Position numbers and translations under genes: made by a program
In this document: piece after piece, positions 1 through 8,158 of the stretch
Position numbering within the stretch: position 1 is the stretch's first letter
How the letters are laid out: each line of letters starts with the position of its first letter
Notes under the pieces: generated by a model
What the model was told of the DNA's origin: nothing
What the model saw: only the letters and a program-made list of their open reading frames with translations
The model's database searches: none
Source: CAZADH01 sp964483805
Lineage (GTDB): Bacteria > Muiribacteriota > Ozemobacteria > Ozemobacterales > Ozemobacteraceae
Length of the DNA: 43,124 nt
Assembly (NCBI GenBank): GCA_964483805.1
Contig: CAZADH010000014.1
Span: 1-43,124, forward strand
Direction: 5' to 3'

Positions 1-425
1 CCGTGTTCTATTTGAAGGACCGCCAAAGCCTGCACCGCTGGCTGCTCGCCGTCGGCCTGGCCGAAGAGGCGAACCGGTTGGCCGATCTTCTGGCGACACG
101 CGACCTGGCGGGGCAGGTGAACCGGCAGGTCAATTGCGACACCGCCAATCTGCACAAGCAGGTGCAGGCCAGCGAGCGCCAGATCGAGCGGATTCGGACG
201 GTGCTCGACCACGCCGACGCCGACGACGCGCTCTCGGACGCCCTGCGCGCCATCGCCCGCCTGCGCGTCGAACACCCGCTCGACACGCTCGACCAACTCG
301 GGCAGCGGTGCCGCCCGCCGCTGACCAAATCGGCCGTCAATCACCGTTTGCGCCGGATCGAAGCGGTGTTTCGCGAACTGTTCGCGCCGCCCGACGCGGC
401 CGACGAGACGAACCGGGAACACTGA
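1..425 (+). CDS. whiA: DNA-binding protein WhiA, C-terminal part (5' end outside window)
   Basis: The frame is open at the left edge, so only the last 140 or so residues are seen. They carry the WhiA C-terminal signature: an N-R-x-V-N-C-[DE]-T-A-N-L segment, the helix with S-E-R-Q-I-E-R-I, an R-V-E-H-P stretch, and a final P-L-T-K-S-A-V-N-H-R-L-R-R-I block that is the helix-turn-helix. WhiA is a LAGLIDADG-fold plus HTH DNA-binding regulator known from sporulation and division control in actinobacteria and from growth control in bacilli. What it controls here cannot be read from the fragment. It converges on the next gene (minus strand) with only 33 bp between stops. Family assignment is firm; the upstream LAGLIDADG part is not visible. 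Confidence 0.9.
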   Translation, partial: VFYLKDRQSLHRWLLAVGLAEEANRLADLLATRDLAGQVNRQVNCDTANLHKQVQASERQIERIRTVLDHADADDALSDALRAIARLRVEHPLDTLDQLGQRCRPPLTKSAVNHRLRRIEAVFRELFAPPDAADETNREH

Positions 426-458
426 CCCTCGGGAATCAGGAACCCAGGGGGCTGGGCA

Positions 459-1223
459 TTACCGCGGCGACGGCGCCGGGTCCGGATCGATGTCGGGGTC
501 GGACTGGCGCCCGGGCGTGGCCGCCGGAGCGACCGGCGTGACACACTCGAGGGTCATTTCGAGATCGTCGAAGTTGCCGTCGACCCAGAAGTCCATAAAG
601 ACGCGCCACTGCGTCGGCGACTCTTCGACGACCTTGAAAAACGGCACTTCGGCCGGATACTGCGCGCCATGCAATGTATTGACGTGTGCCCCGGCGTTGA
701 AATTGCCCGAGGCCAGGTGGGTGGCGTAGAGACCAAACGGAAAGCGATAGTTGCCCCACCCGCTGTCAAAGGTGTCGGACACCCCGGTGCTCCAGTCGCC
801 GCCACGGGCCAGCAGCGGCCGCAGCGCCCCGCTGCCCTGCGCCGACGGACCCGCACAGCTCCCGGCTTGCCACGCCGGTGGGATCGCCCACCCGATTTCG
901 GTGGTCTCGCGCAGGTTCGCCAGGCCTTTGATTACTTTGTATTTATAGGTTCCGGGTTGCCAGATGAAGGGCTTGCCGTTGCCGCCCACGACCTTGCCGC
1001 CCGTCGGGTTGGCCGCAGCGCTGCCGGCATCGCCGCCGCTGCCCGGTCCGGTCAACTCAGCGGCGACCGGCACCGGCTCGGACAACGGCACGCCACGCGG
1101 CGCCGGCGGTGGCCACGGTCCTTTCGGGTTGGCGATGCGCTTGGCCTGCACCGGCGAACCACACACCAGTGCGACGGCCACGACTGCCGCAATGAATAAT
1201 CCGCGCCCGCTGCTCTGCACCAT
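459..1223 (-). CDS. Exported hypothetical protein
   Basis: A 254-residue protein not recognised as a known family. The ATG at 1223 is chosen over an in-frame start at 1262 because it follows a strong Shine-Dalgarno (GGGGAGG) on the minus strand and begins a classical Sec signal peptide: a short polar start, a hydrophobic core (IAAVVAVALVCG) and a likely cut after PVQA. The mature part starts with a Pro-rich linker, then a region rich in Trp, Gly and aromatic residues with two Cys pairs that could form disulfides, and ends in an Asp/Pro-rich tail. It lies 133 bp downstream of the T2SF-GspE fusion gene in the same direction, so it may be the last gene of the sigma-factor operon and a candidate exported substrate or envelope component. 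Function unknown. Confidence 0.7.
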   Translation of the reverse strand: MVQSSGRGLFIAAVVAVALVCGSPVQAKRIANPKGPWPPPAPRGVPLSEPVPVAAELTGPGSGGDAGSAAANPTGGKVVGGNGKPFIWQPGTYKYKVIKGLANLRETTEIGWAIPPAWQAGSCAGPSAQGSGALRPLLARGGDWSTGVSDTFDSGWGNYRFPFGLYATHLASGNFNAGAHVNTLHGAQYPAEVPFFKVVEESPTQWRVFMDFWVDGNFDDLEMTLECVTPVAPAATPGRQSDPDIDPDPAPSPR

Positions 1224-1356
1224 CGATGGCCTCCCCTGCCCCGCCGCAATTGGCCCGGGCACAAAACAACGGCAGCCGAGCCGATGCCATGATAACGGGG
1301 GTCACGAGGGCAACACAAGGGTGGTAATGGGCGGCAACGGGCGCTCCCCGGCGGTA

Positions 1357-2871
1357 TCACTCGTCCGGTTGCATGACGCGGCAGATCTCGGCCAACGTGG
1401 TCGTGCCGGCCAGCAACAGCTCGCGGGCCGCCTCGCGCAGGGTGCGGAACTTCTCGCGCGCCAGGGCTTCGGTCACTTTCGCCATGTCCTTGCCGATGAG
1501 GGTGTCTTTGAAAGCGCGGCTGGGCCGATGACACGCGTAGATGGCGACGCGACCGCGGTAGCCGCTGTGGTTGCACTGGTCGCAACCCTCGCCGGCCCGC
1601 AATTTCGCCAGGTCGGTCTTGCGCAGATTGAACACCCGGCGATCGTCGGCCGTCGTGGCGTCACCGGCCGGCCGGGCGCAGTGCTGGCAGACCCGGCGCA
1701 CGAGGACCTGGTTGACCACCGCGCTCATCGCCGACGCCAGCAGATGCCCAGCCACCGGAGCCGCGAGCAGGCGACGCCAGGTATCGAGCACATCGGCGCC
1801 GTGCATGCAGGCGAACGTGAGATGGCCGGTTACCGCGATTTTGACCGCCTGCCCGAGAACATCGCCGTCGCGAATTTCGCTGATATAGACGACATCGGGA
1901 TCGTGCCGCAGCACCGTGTTGATCGCCGCCGGGAAATCGAGGCCGATCCAGGGCATGGTGCGAATCTGCATGGCACCGCGAATGAACAGTTCGACCGGGT
2001 CTTCGACCGTGGCAATGGCGGCCCCCGATCGTTGGCGAATGGTGTCGAGAACGGAGTAGACCGTCGAGGTCTTGCCCGACCCGGTCGGCCCCGAGAAGAT
2101 CACCAAACCGTGCGACAACCGGGCGATCTCGTCGAACCAGGCCCGGTCGTGCGCATCGGGCACGAGCCGCGCCGGATCGAGCGTGATCGTCTCGCGGTTG
2201 ATGATGCGCACGGTGATCTTCTCGCCCAGCGGTGTCGGCGCGAAACCGACGCGCAGGTCGTACTGAGTGCCATCGATATCGAGAACGATGCGCCCGTCTT
2301 GCGGCAGGCGGGTTTCGCCAACGTCGCACTGGGCCATGCCCTTGAGGCGCGCGACCAGCGGCCGTCCGAGATTGCGTTCCAGTTGCCGCACCTCGCGCAA
2401 GCAGCCATCGACACGATGCTGCACGAGCACTCCATCGATGAGCGGCACCAGGTGCAGATCGGACGCCTTCTCGACCGTGGCGGCCCGCAGCAGTTCCATG
2501 ACCAACTCCTCGGACCGGTCGTCGGCGAGAGCGGGGGCCGACAGGTCGCCGTCACCCGGCGCCACCAGCCCATCGCGCAGCCCGTCGGCGATCTTGACCA
2601 GCATGTGATCGAGCGTGCCCGCGTTTTCGCCGGCTTTGGCCATGCCGACGTACGACGCCGAGAACACCCCGGCGTGGGCAGCCAGCCCGTCGGAGAACCG
2701 CTGGCCACCGCGAATCATGCCGGCAATATTTCGTATTACCGTGACGAACTCGGGTTCGGCCGTCTCGGCCGCGATGATATCGAGCGAGACCACCAGCGGC
2801 ACGCCGGAGCCGAGCAGATGACCGAGTTTGCGCGTGAACAGTTCGAGCTTCTTGAGAGGATTCGGCATCAT
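1357..2871 (-). CDS. Fusion of a T2SF (GspF/PilC) domain with a GspE/PilB-type secretion ATPase
   Basis: A 504-residue protein. Residues about 10-98 match one T2SF repeat of GspF/PilC (F-x-R-K-L-G-x-L-L-x-S-G-V-P-L near the start, A-G-E-N-A-G-T-L-D near the end) but without a transmembrane segment. Residues about 118-504 are a GspE/PilB ATPase: N2 domain with S-D-L-H, Walker A GPTGSGKT at 261-268, Asp box T-V-E-D-P-V-E, Walker B region Y-I-S-E-I-R-D at 329-335, His box as T-G-H-L-T-F-A-C-M-H-G, and a zinc-binding tetracysteine (C395, C398, C430, C433). The usual L-H-T-N after the His box is M-H-G-A here. AGGAGG lies 6 nt before the ATG at 2871. In type II secretion and type IV pili, E and F are separate proteins whose contact drives pseudopilus assembly; here part of F is cytoplasmic and tethered to E. 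Confidence 0.88.
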   Translation of the reverse strand: MMPNPLKKLELFTRKLGHLLGSGVPLVVSLDIIAAETAEPEFVTVIRNIAGMIRGGQRFSDGLAAHAGVFSASYVGMAKAGENAGTLDHMLVKIADGLRDGLVAPGDGDLSAPALADDRSEELVMELLRAATVEKASDLHLVPLIDGVLVQHRVDGCLREVRQLERNLGRPLVARLKGMAQCDVGETRLPQDGRIVLDIDGTQYDLRVGFAPTPLGEKITVRIINRETITLDPARLVPDAHDRAWFDEIARLSHGLVIFSGPTGSGKTSTVYSVLDTIRQRSGAAIATVEDPVELFIRGAMQIRTMPWIGLDFPAAINTVLRHDPDVVYISEIRDGDVLGQAVKIAVTGHLTFACMHGADVLDTWRRLLAAPVAGHLLASAMSAVVNQVLVRRVCQHCARPAGDATTADDRRVFNLRKTDLAKLRAGEGCDQCNHSGYRGRVAIYACHRPSRAFKDTLIGKDMAKVTEALAREKFRTLREAARELLLAGTTTLAEICRVMQPDE

Positions 2872-2954
2872 AACCAACCTCCTGTCGGTGTTTGCATTGA
2901 TGTGGGGGAGCCGGACGGCACAGGGTGATCAGGCCCGAGCCGCAACGGCGGGGA

Positions 2955-3434
2955 TCAGAGCATGCCTTGCCGCAGCGACATTCCGGTCAACCCGGCGCCC
3001 CGCGCCAGGGTGGATTGGCCTTCGAGCTTTTCGACGAACGCGAGCAATGCGGCGCGCCGCACCCGGATCTGGCCGGCAATCGTGAAGTGCGGTAAGCCGG
3101 CGAGCAGCGCCGGAATCGCCGAACGGTCGAGGCGCAACCAGGCGACGACCTCGTCGAGGGTCATCACTTCGGGATCACCGGCCACCGGGCTGGCCGGGCC
3201 GGAGGCGGCCAGGCCGAGCATGGACAGGGTCGCCCGCATCGCCCGTGCGCCACCGTCGGGCAGCGGATCGGCGACGGCACCCAGGGTTTCCGTCAGAGCA
3301 CGCAACGCCGCGGCACAGGTGGCGCAACCGGCCAGATGGACCCGTTCGGCGGCCGAACCGGCGGCGTCGGTCTCATCGTAATACAATGTAAGTAACTGCT
3401 CGTCGTTCAGGCAGTCGTGCTGGCGTGGCTTCAT
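2955..3434 (-). CDS. Anti-sigma factor with zinc finger and C-terminal excisionase-type HTH
   Basis: A 159-residue protein. The N-terminal 45 residues carry the zinc-binding anti-sigma motif H-x3-C-x2-C (H33, C37, C40), which in ZAS proteins clamps the cognate ECF sigma factor. Residues about 90-140 look like an excisionase/MerR-type helix-turn-helix domain (M-T-L-D-E-V-V-A-W-L-R-L-D, then a wing with G-Q-I-R-V-R-R-A-A-L). No membrane helix is present, so it should be soluble. Its ATG overlaps the stop of the upstream sigma gene by 4 bp (ATGA), the usual translational coupling of a sigma/anti-sigma pair. The added DNA-binding domain is unusual for a ZAS protein and could let it act on DNA itself. 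Confidence 0.82.
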   Translation of the reverse strand: MKPRQHDCLNDEQLLTLYYDETDAAGSAAERVHLAGCATCAAALRALTETLGAVADPLPDGGARAMRATLSMLGLAASGPASPVAGDPEVMTLDEVVAWLRLDRSAIPALLAGLPHFTIAGQIRVRRAALLAFVEKLEGQSTLARGAGLTGMSLRQGML

Positions 3435-4009
3435 CGCGACAGGGCCTCCTCGAGTTTGCGGATGGCAAAGGCAACCCGCGATTTGGCGGTCGATTCGGGG
3501 ATCTCCTGGATTTCGGCCACCTCGGCGAAACGCAGCCCGTTGAAATGTTTGAGCACAAACGCCTCGCGGATCGGTTCCGACAACTCCGAGAGGACCCGGG
3601 CCACATCGAGGCGAACGATCGTCGCCGCGGCGTGGTCGACCGGCGAGGGCACGGTATCGAGCGGATCGGGGCTCTCCCCTGGGCGCTCAGCGCTGCCTTT
3701 GGCCGCCGCCCGCGGCACCAGGCGAACCACCTTCTCTTCGCGCCGCCGCCACTCGAGATACTTGTTGCGCGCGATGGCAAAGGCCCAGGGCATGAACCGC
3801 CGGGACGCATCGTAGGTCGGTAACCCGGCGTGCATCGCGATGAACGTCTCTTGCAGCATGTCTTCGGCCAGTTCGTGGTTGCGCGCCATGCGGAACAGAT
3901 AGGCAAACAGCGGCCGGCGACACCGTTCGAGCACCTCGGCGAACGCCGGGCGAAACCCGGCGCGGCAGCGTTGCACCAGCCCTTGTAACTCGCGGTCGAG
4001 GTCGTTCAT
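3431..4009 (-). CDS. RNA polymerase sigma factor, ECF family
   Basis: A 192-residue ECF sigma factor. Region 2 is visible as R-P-L-F-A-Y-L-F-R-M-A-R-N-H-E-L-A-E-D-M-L-Q-E-T-F followed by the W-A-F-A-I-A-R-N region 2.4; region 4 is L-S-E-P-I-R-E-A-F-V-L-K-H-F-N-G-L-R-F-A-E-V-A-E followed by an E-S-T-A-K-S-R-V helix. There is no region 3, as expected. The ATG at 4009 is preferred because region 1.2/2.1 starts soon after; an open frame reaches back to 4117 but gives a basic, unlikely leader through the AT-rich spacer. It is coupled to the anti-sigma gene, and the secretion ATPase fusion follows in the same direction, so the pair may control that gene. Confidence 0.9.
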   Translation of the reverse strand: MNDLDRELQGLVQRCRAGFRPAFAEVLERCRRPLFAYLFRMARNHELAEDMLQETFIAMHAGLPTYDASRRFMPWAFAIARNKYLEWRRREEKVVRLVPRAAAKGSAERPGESPDPLDTVPSPVDHAAATIVRLDVARVLSELSEPIREAFVLKHFNGLRFAEVAEIQEIPESTAKSRVAFAIRKLEEALSR

Positions 4010-4118
4010 GACGTTGCTTTCGTGTGCCTGCCCTTCGTCATCGTTTTTGCGTCTTCGCAATATACTATGCGCGCCCCGACAAAAAAGACTGATCGACCGA
4101 CGAAATTCTTTCCCCACA

Positions 4119-4163
4119 TTTTATACGGTGACATGTTTTATCTGGTGACATGATATGTATTTG
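4119..4163. repeat. Two degenerate direct repeats preceding the large inverted repeat
   Basis: Two tandem copies of a unit of the form TTTTAT-N-[CT]GGTGACATG start at 4119 (17 bp, ends 4135) and 4136 (28 bp, extended by ATATGTATTTG). A third, better copy begins at 4164 and forms the left arm of the inverted repeat at 4163-4229. The region is far richer in A+T than its surroundings and lies between the divergent sigma gene and the PTS cluster. Confidence 0.8.
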
Positions 4164-4229
4164 TTTTATCCGGTGACATGATACGTATTTCTGCTGCGCA
4201 GAAATACGTATCATGTCACCGGATAAAAC
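4163..4229. repeat. Perfect 32-bp inverted repeat with 3-nt loop
   Basis: The left arm (4163-4194) and right arm (4198-4229) are exact reverse complements, separated by TGC. Each arm contains the unit TTTTATCCGGTGACATG followed by ATACGTATTTCTGC. The right arm ends 15 bp before the -35 box at 4245, so the element could be a regulatory site, a transcript hairpin for the divergent gene, or a remnant of mobile-element ends. No transposase is present nearby. Confidence 0.9.
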
Positions 4230-4244
4230 CACACAAGATGGCCC

Positions 4245-4273
4245 TTGACTCACCTGGGGACCTCACCTATACT
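4245..4273 (+). promoter_or_regulatory. Sigma70-type promoter for the PTS/sugar cluster
   Basis: TTGACT at 4245-4250 and TATACT at 4268-4273 are separated by exactly 17 bp. The predicted transcript would start near 4280, about 50 nt before the ATG at 4330. The promoter abuts the right arm of the inverted repeat. Confidence 0.75.
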
Positions 4274-4329
4274 CGGTCTTTGACCCGGCTCGGGTGTACG
4301 GGCCGGCCGGAGAGTACCCATTTAACAGC

Positions 4330-4788
4330 ATGCTGACCGATGGTTTCGACCAACTGTTGTACCAAGACCAGCGCCTGGCCCTGGGCAAGGCGGCATTGTT
4401 GTGCTGCATGATCGACAACGACAGTGACAACGGGTTGGTGTCATGGTTGGCGGGCAAAGGGGTGCGCGCGGTGATCACCCGGGCCGGTGGCATGGGCGAC
4501 AACCTGCGCAGCAAGATCCTGAAGAACACCTACGGGGCGGCCGAGAACAGCGGCCTGCTGGCGCCAACGGCACGCAATCGCCATGGGCTGACCAAGCTGG
4601 TCGAAGAGTTGATGCGGGGCTTCGACACCCCGCTGCTGTCGGTGGCCGGGGCGGGTCTGAAAATCGGCATCACCGTGCAGGGCACCGATCTGGGCATGGC
4701 CATTTACGGCAAACTCGGCATTCCGGGCATGAACGTCGACCTCGAGGTCGCCGGCGCCCGGGTGCTCAACCACTACCTGGAGGCTTGA
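4330..4788 (+). CDS. HutP-like RNA-binding antiterminator family protein
   Basis: About 152 residues from the ATG at 4330; a GTG at 4294 is an alternative start with no better ribosome site. The central and C-terminal parts align by eye with Bacillus HutP: G-G-M-G-D-N at the place of V-G-S-M-D-A, then A-R-N-R-H-G-L where HutP has R-E-S-H-A-L, and a C-terminal M-A-I-Y-G-K-L-G-I-P-G...L-N-H matching S-L-Y-G-T-I-G-A-P...I-N-H. HutP binds Mg2+ and histidine and then NAG-repeat mRNA to prevent termination. Of its metal-ligand histidines only the first looks kept here; the others align with Lys and Glu, so the effector or metal use may differ. As first gene of the PTS cluster it may regulate that transcript. 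Family fairly sure; role inferred. Confidence 0.72.
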   Translation: MLTDGFDQLLYQDQRLALGKAALLCCMIDNDSDNGLVSWLAGKGVRAVITRAGGMGDNLRSKILKNTYGAAENSGLLAPTARNRHGLTKLVEELMRGFDTPLLSVAGAGLKIGITVQGTDLGMAIYGKLGIPGMNVDLEVAGARVLNHYLEA

Positions 4789-4792
4789 TCCG

Positions 4793-5248
4793 GTGATCGG
4801 CGTCATTGTCATTGCGCACGGCAAGTTCGGCGAAGAACTGCTCGCCACCATGCAACTCATTGTCGGCCCGCAGCCGGCGGTGGTCGCGCTGGGGTTCTCG
4901 GCCCGTGATTCGCTCGAGACCTTGCGGGCCCGGGTGGCCGAAGCGGTAGGCCAGTTCAAGGCCGACGGTTGTCTCATCCTCACCGACATTCTTGGCGGCA
5001 GTGCGGCCAATGTTTGCGTCGAACTCACCCGAGGTCCGGGCGTGAAGGTGCTGACCGGTGTGAATCTGCCGATGCTGATCGAAGCGGTGAATCACCGCGA
5101 CAAGCTGCAACTGCCGGCCCTGGCCCAGAAAAGTCGCGAAGCCGCAGTGAAAGGGATCCTCGATCTCGAGGAGTTCATGGCGGCACGCAAGAAGAAGCCG
5201 GCGACGGCACCCGCGGCTCCGGCGGCAACCCCGGCCCCGACGCCATGA
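4793..5248 (+). CDS. PTS mannose/sorbose-family EIIA component
   Basis: A 151-residue cytoplasmic phosphocarrier. The N-terminus reads M-I-G-V-I-V-I-A-H-G, with His9 as the phosphoryl acceptor from HPr, and the domain continues with the L-T-D-I-L-G-G-S-A-A-N motif of EIIA-Man near residues 63-73. The last 25 residues are a Lys- then Ala/Pro-rich tail in place of the linker that joins IIA to IIB in E. coli ManX; here IIB is a separate gene starting inside the IIA stop (ATGA overlap at 5245). The GTG start at 4793 follows a GGAGG. The A and B domains lie at the front of the cluster, whereas C and D are 5 kb downstream. Confidence 0.93.
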   Translation: MIGVIVIAHGKFGEELLATMQLIVGPQPAVVALGFSARDSLETLRARVAEAVGQFKADGCLILTDILGGSAANVCVELTRGPGVKVLTGVNLPMLIEAVNHRDKLQLPALAQKSREAAVKGILDLEEFMAARKKKPATAPAAPAATPAPTP

Positions 5249-5718
5249 CCACGAAACCGCGGTTTCTGCGGGTCGACGATCGCTTGATCCACGGTCAGGT
5301 GATTGTCGGGTGGTTGCCTCATCTCGAGGCGACGCACATCGTCGTGGTCAACGACCGGGTGGCGGCCGATCCCGTCCGCCAAGAAATGATGGCGTTGTCG
5401 GTGCCCGACGGGGTCGAGTTGCATTGTCATGCGACCGGCGAGATCGCCGCCATGACCGAGCACCCCTGGGAAGAATCGCTCGTGTTGGTGATGTCGCCGC
5501 GCGACGCGCTGGCCTGCCTCGAGGCGGGGCTGAGCCCGCAGGTGCTCAATATCGGGGGGATGCACGCCCGCTCCGGCAAGGAAGAGATTTTCGAGGCACT
5601 GCACATCGACAACACCGACCGCCAGGCATTGATGCGCATGATCGAGTTGGGCTTCGACCCTGTATTTCAACCGACACCGCAAAACGACCCCGTGTCGCTT
5701 GCAGATGTATTGACGTGA
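5245..5718 (+). CDS. PTS mannose/sorbose-family EIIB component
   Basis: A 157-residue protein whose start overlaps the EIIA stop by 4 bp. The family signature R-V-D-D-R-L-I-H-G-Q-V near the N-terminus places the active histidine at residue 16, which takes the phosphoryl group from EIIA and passes it to the sugar during transport through EIIC/EIID. The rest of the domain (V-V-V-N-D-R-V-A, then N-I-G-G-M-H) is intact and the length is normal for a stand-alone IIB. The final codons contain a GTATTG word of the dispersed motif. Substrate cannot be read from the sequence; mannose, fructose, sorbose, glucosamine and related sugars are all served by the family. Confidence 0.93.
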   Translation: MTTKPRFLRVDDRLIHGQVIVGWLPHLEATHIVVVNDRVAADPVRQEMMALSVPDGVELHCHATGEIAAMTEHPWEESLVLVMSPRDALACLEAGLSPQVLNIGGMHARSGKEEIFEALHIDNTDRQALMRMIELGFDPVFQPTPQNDPVSLADVLT

Positions 5719-5746
5719 CCAATCCTTCAGAACAAGAGGCGAGCAG

Positions 5747-6883
<1,137 letters not shown>

Positions 6884-6885
6884 AC

Positions 6886-8148
6886 TTGATCAATACGTTG
6901 TCCATACGCCGGGCCGGTCTGACGCTGCTCGTCGCCATCCTCGTCGGCCTGACGGGGTGCGGCTGTGGCGGCTCGAGCAGCCGGTCCGGCAGCAGCGGGT
7001 CGGCGCGACTGGTCATCTGGAACACGATGACCGAGCGCGAGAACGAGGTCCTGCGGCGGCTGGCCAACGAGTACTGCGAACAAAACCGTAATATTACCGT
7101 CGATATCGAGCTGGTGCCGTTCGAGCAGGCGCGCGCCCGCTTCGAACAGGGCTGCAAGAGCGGAGTCGTGCCCGACATCCTGCGCGCCGACCGCAACTGG
7201 ATCAAGGCCTTCGCCCGGGATGACATGATCCAGCCGCTCACCGGCCTCGAACCGCTGAAAGAAGAGAAGGCCGACCTGCTGCCGGCCGCCCGCGAAGTGG
7301 TGCTCGTCGGCGACGAGCTGCTGGCGCTGCCGCAGGAAGTCGACTGCCTCGCCCTGTTGTACAACAAGAAGCATTTCGACGAGGCGAAGCTCGCGCCACC
7401 CGAAGACCTCGATCAACTGCGCGAGGTCGCGGCCAAACTGACGCGCAAGGAGTCCGGGCGCTTCGGATTGATGCTGAATCCGACGGCATGGTGGTTCGAA
7501 CCGATCCTGTTTTCGTTCGGTGGTCAGTATTTCAACGCCGAGGGCAAACTCGAGCTGCGCACCGACCAGACCCGCAAGGCGATCAACTACCTGATCGAAC
7601 TGAAAGAGAAGGGCGTGTTGCCGCAGGTCAATCTGCGCGAACAGAGTTACAGCGTCATGATGGAGAGTTTCAAGACGGGCACGGTCTCGATGATCATGAA
7701 CGGGCCGTGGTCGATCAACGACATTCTCAACGGGCCGGCGTTCAAGGGCCACGAAGACCAGCTCGGGGTGGCGAAACTGCCGAAAGGGCCGCGGGGGTGT
7801 TACTCGACGATCGGCGGGCAGAGTTACGTGATTCCGCGGGCGGCGGCACATCCGCGCGAGGCGCTGCAGTTGCTCAAGCACTTCTACAAGCCCGAATCGT
7901 TGCGCACCATGGCGTTGCGCACCTACGCGTTGCCTGCCCGCAAGTCGCTGTACGACGAGCCCAACATCAAGAACCATCCGATTCTCGCCGCCTACCTGTG
8001 CCAACTCATGGAGAACCGCACGCCGGAGCCCCACGCCCGCCAGATTCAGCTCTACGAGCAGCTCGACAAGTTTCTGTTGCGGGTGCTCAACGGCGAGGTC
8101 AAGGTCGACGACGGTCTGAAAGACGTCGAAGCGGCCTGGGGACGCTGA
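6886..8148 (+). CDS. ABC transporter sugar-binding lipoprotein (family 1 extracellular solute-binding)
   Basis: About 420 residues. It starts 2 bp after the ATPase stop; the start is taken as the TTG at 6886 (a second TTG at 6898 is possible), as no ATG precedes the signal. The leader has a hydrophobic stretch L-L-V-A-I-L-V-G ending in the lipobox L-T-G-C, so the mature protein should be lipid-anchored. The body follows the MalE-like pattern: L-V-I-W-N-T-M near the N-terminus, then L-L-Y-N-K-K-H-F, the central F-G-G-Q-Y-F-N-A segment, M-I-M-N-G-P-W-S, and a late I-G-G-Q-S-Y-V-I-P. It would deliver oligosaccharide, plausibly maltodextrin given the neighbouring GH57 enzyme, to an unlinked permease. 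Confidence 0.9.
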   Translation: MINTLSIRRAGLTLLVAILVGLTGCGCGGSSSRSGSSGSARLVIWNTMTERENEVLRRLANEYCEQNRNITVDIELVPFEQARARFEQGCKSGVVPDILRADRNWIKAFARDDMIQPLTGLEPLKEEKADLLPAAREVVLVGDELLALPQEVDCLALLYNKKHFDEAKLAPPEDLDQLREVAAKLTRKESGRFGLMLNPTAWWFEPILFSFGGQYFNAEGKLELRTDQTRKAINYLIELKEKGVLPQVNLREQSYSVMMESFKTGTVSMIMNGPWSINDILNGPAFKGHEDQLGVAKLPKGPRGCYSTIGGQSYVIPRAAAHPREALQLLKHFYKPESLRTMALRTYALPARKSLYDEPNIKNHPILAAYLCQLMENRTPEPHARQIQLYEQLDKFLLRVLNGEVKVDDGLKDVEAAWGR

Positions 8149-8158
8149 TCGTATCGCA

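Noticed and set aside
964..2928. Long plus-strand open frame opposite the secretion ATPase and exported protein
   Set aside because: It is a GC-rich shadow frame of genes on the other strand, with no ribosome site or recognisable protein motif, while the minus-strand frames show clear domain signatures and start signals.
4081..4117. Longer N-terminus for the ECF sigma factor (start at 4117)
   Set aside because: The extra 36 residues would be encoded by an A/T-rich spacer, are basic and Ser-rich, and are not part of ECF sigma factors.
4119..4229. Intact insertion sequence
   Set aside because: Only the repeat units are present; no transposase or transposase remnant lies on either side.
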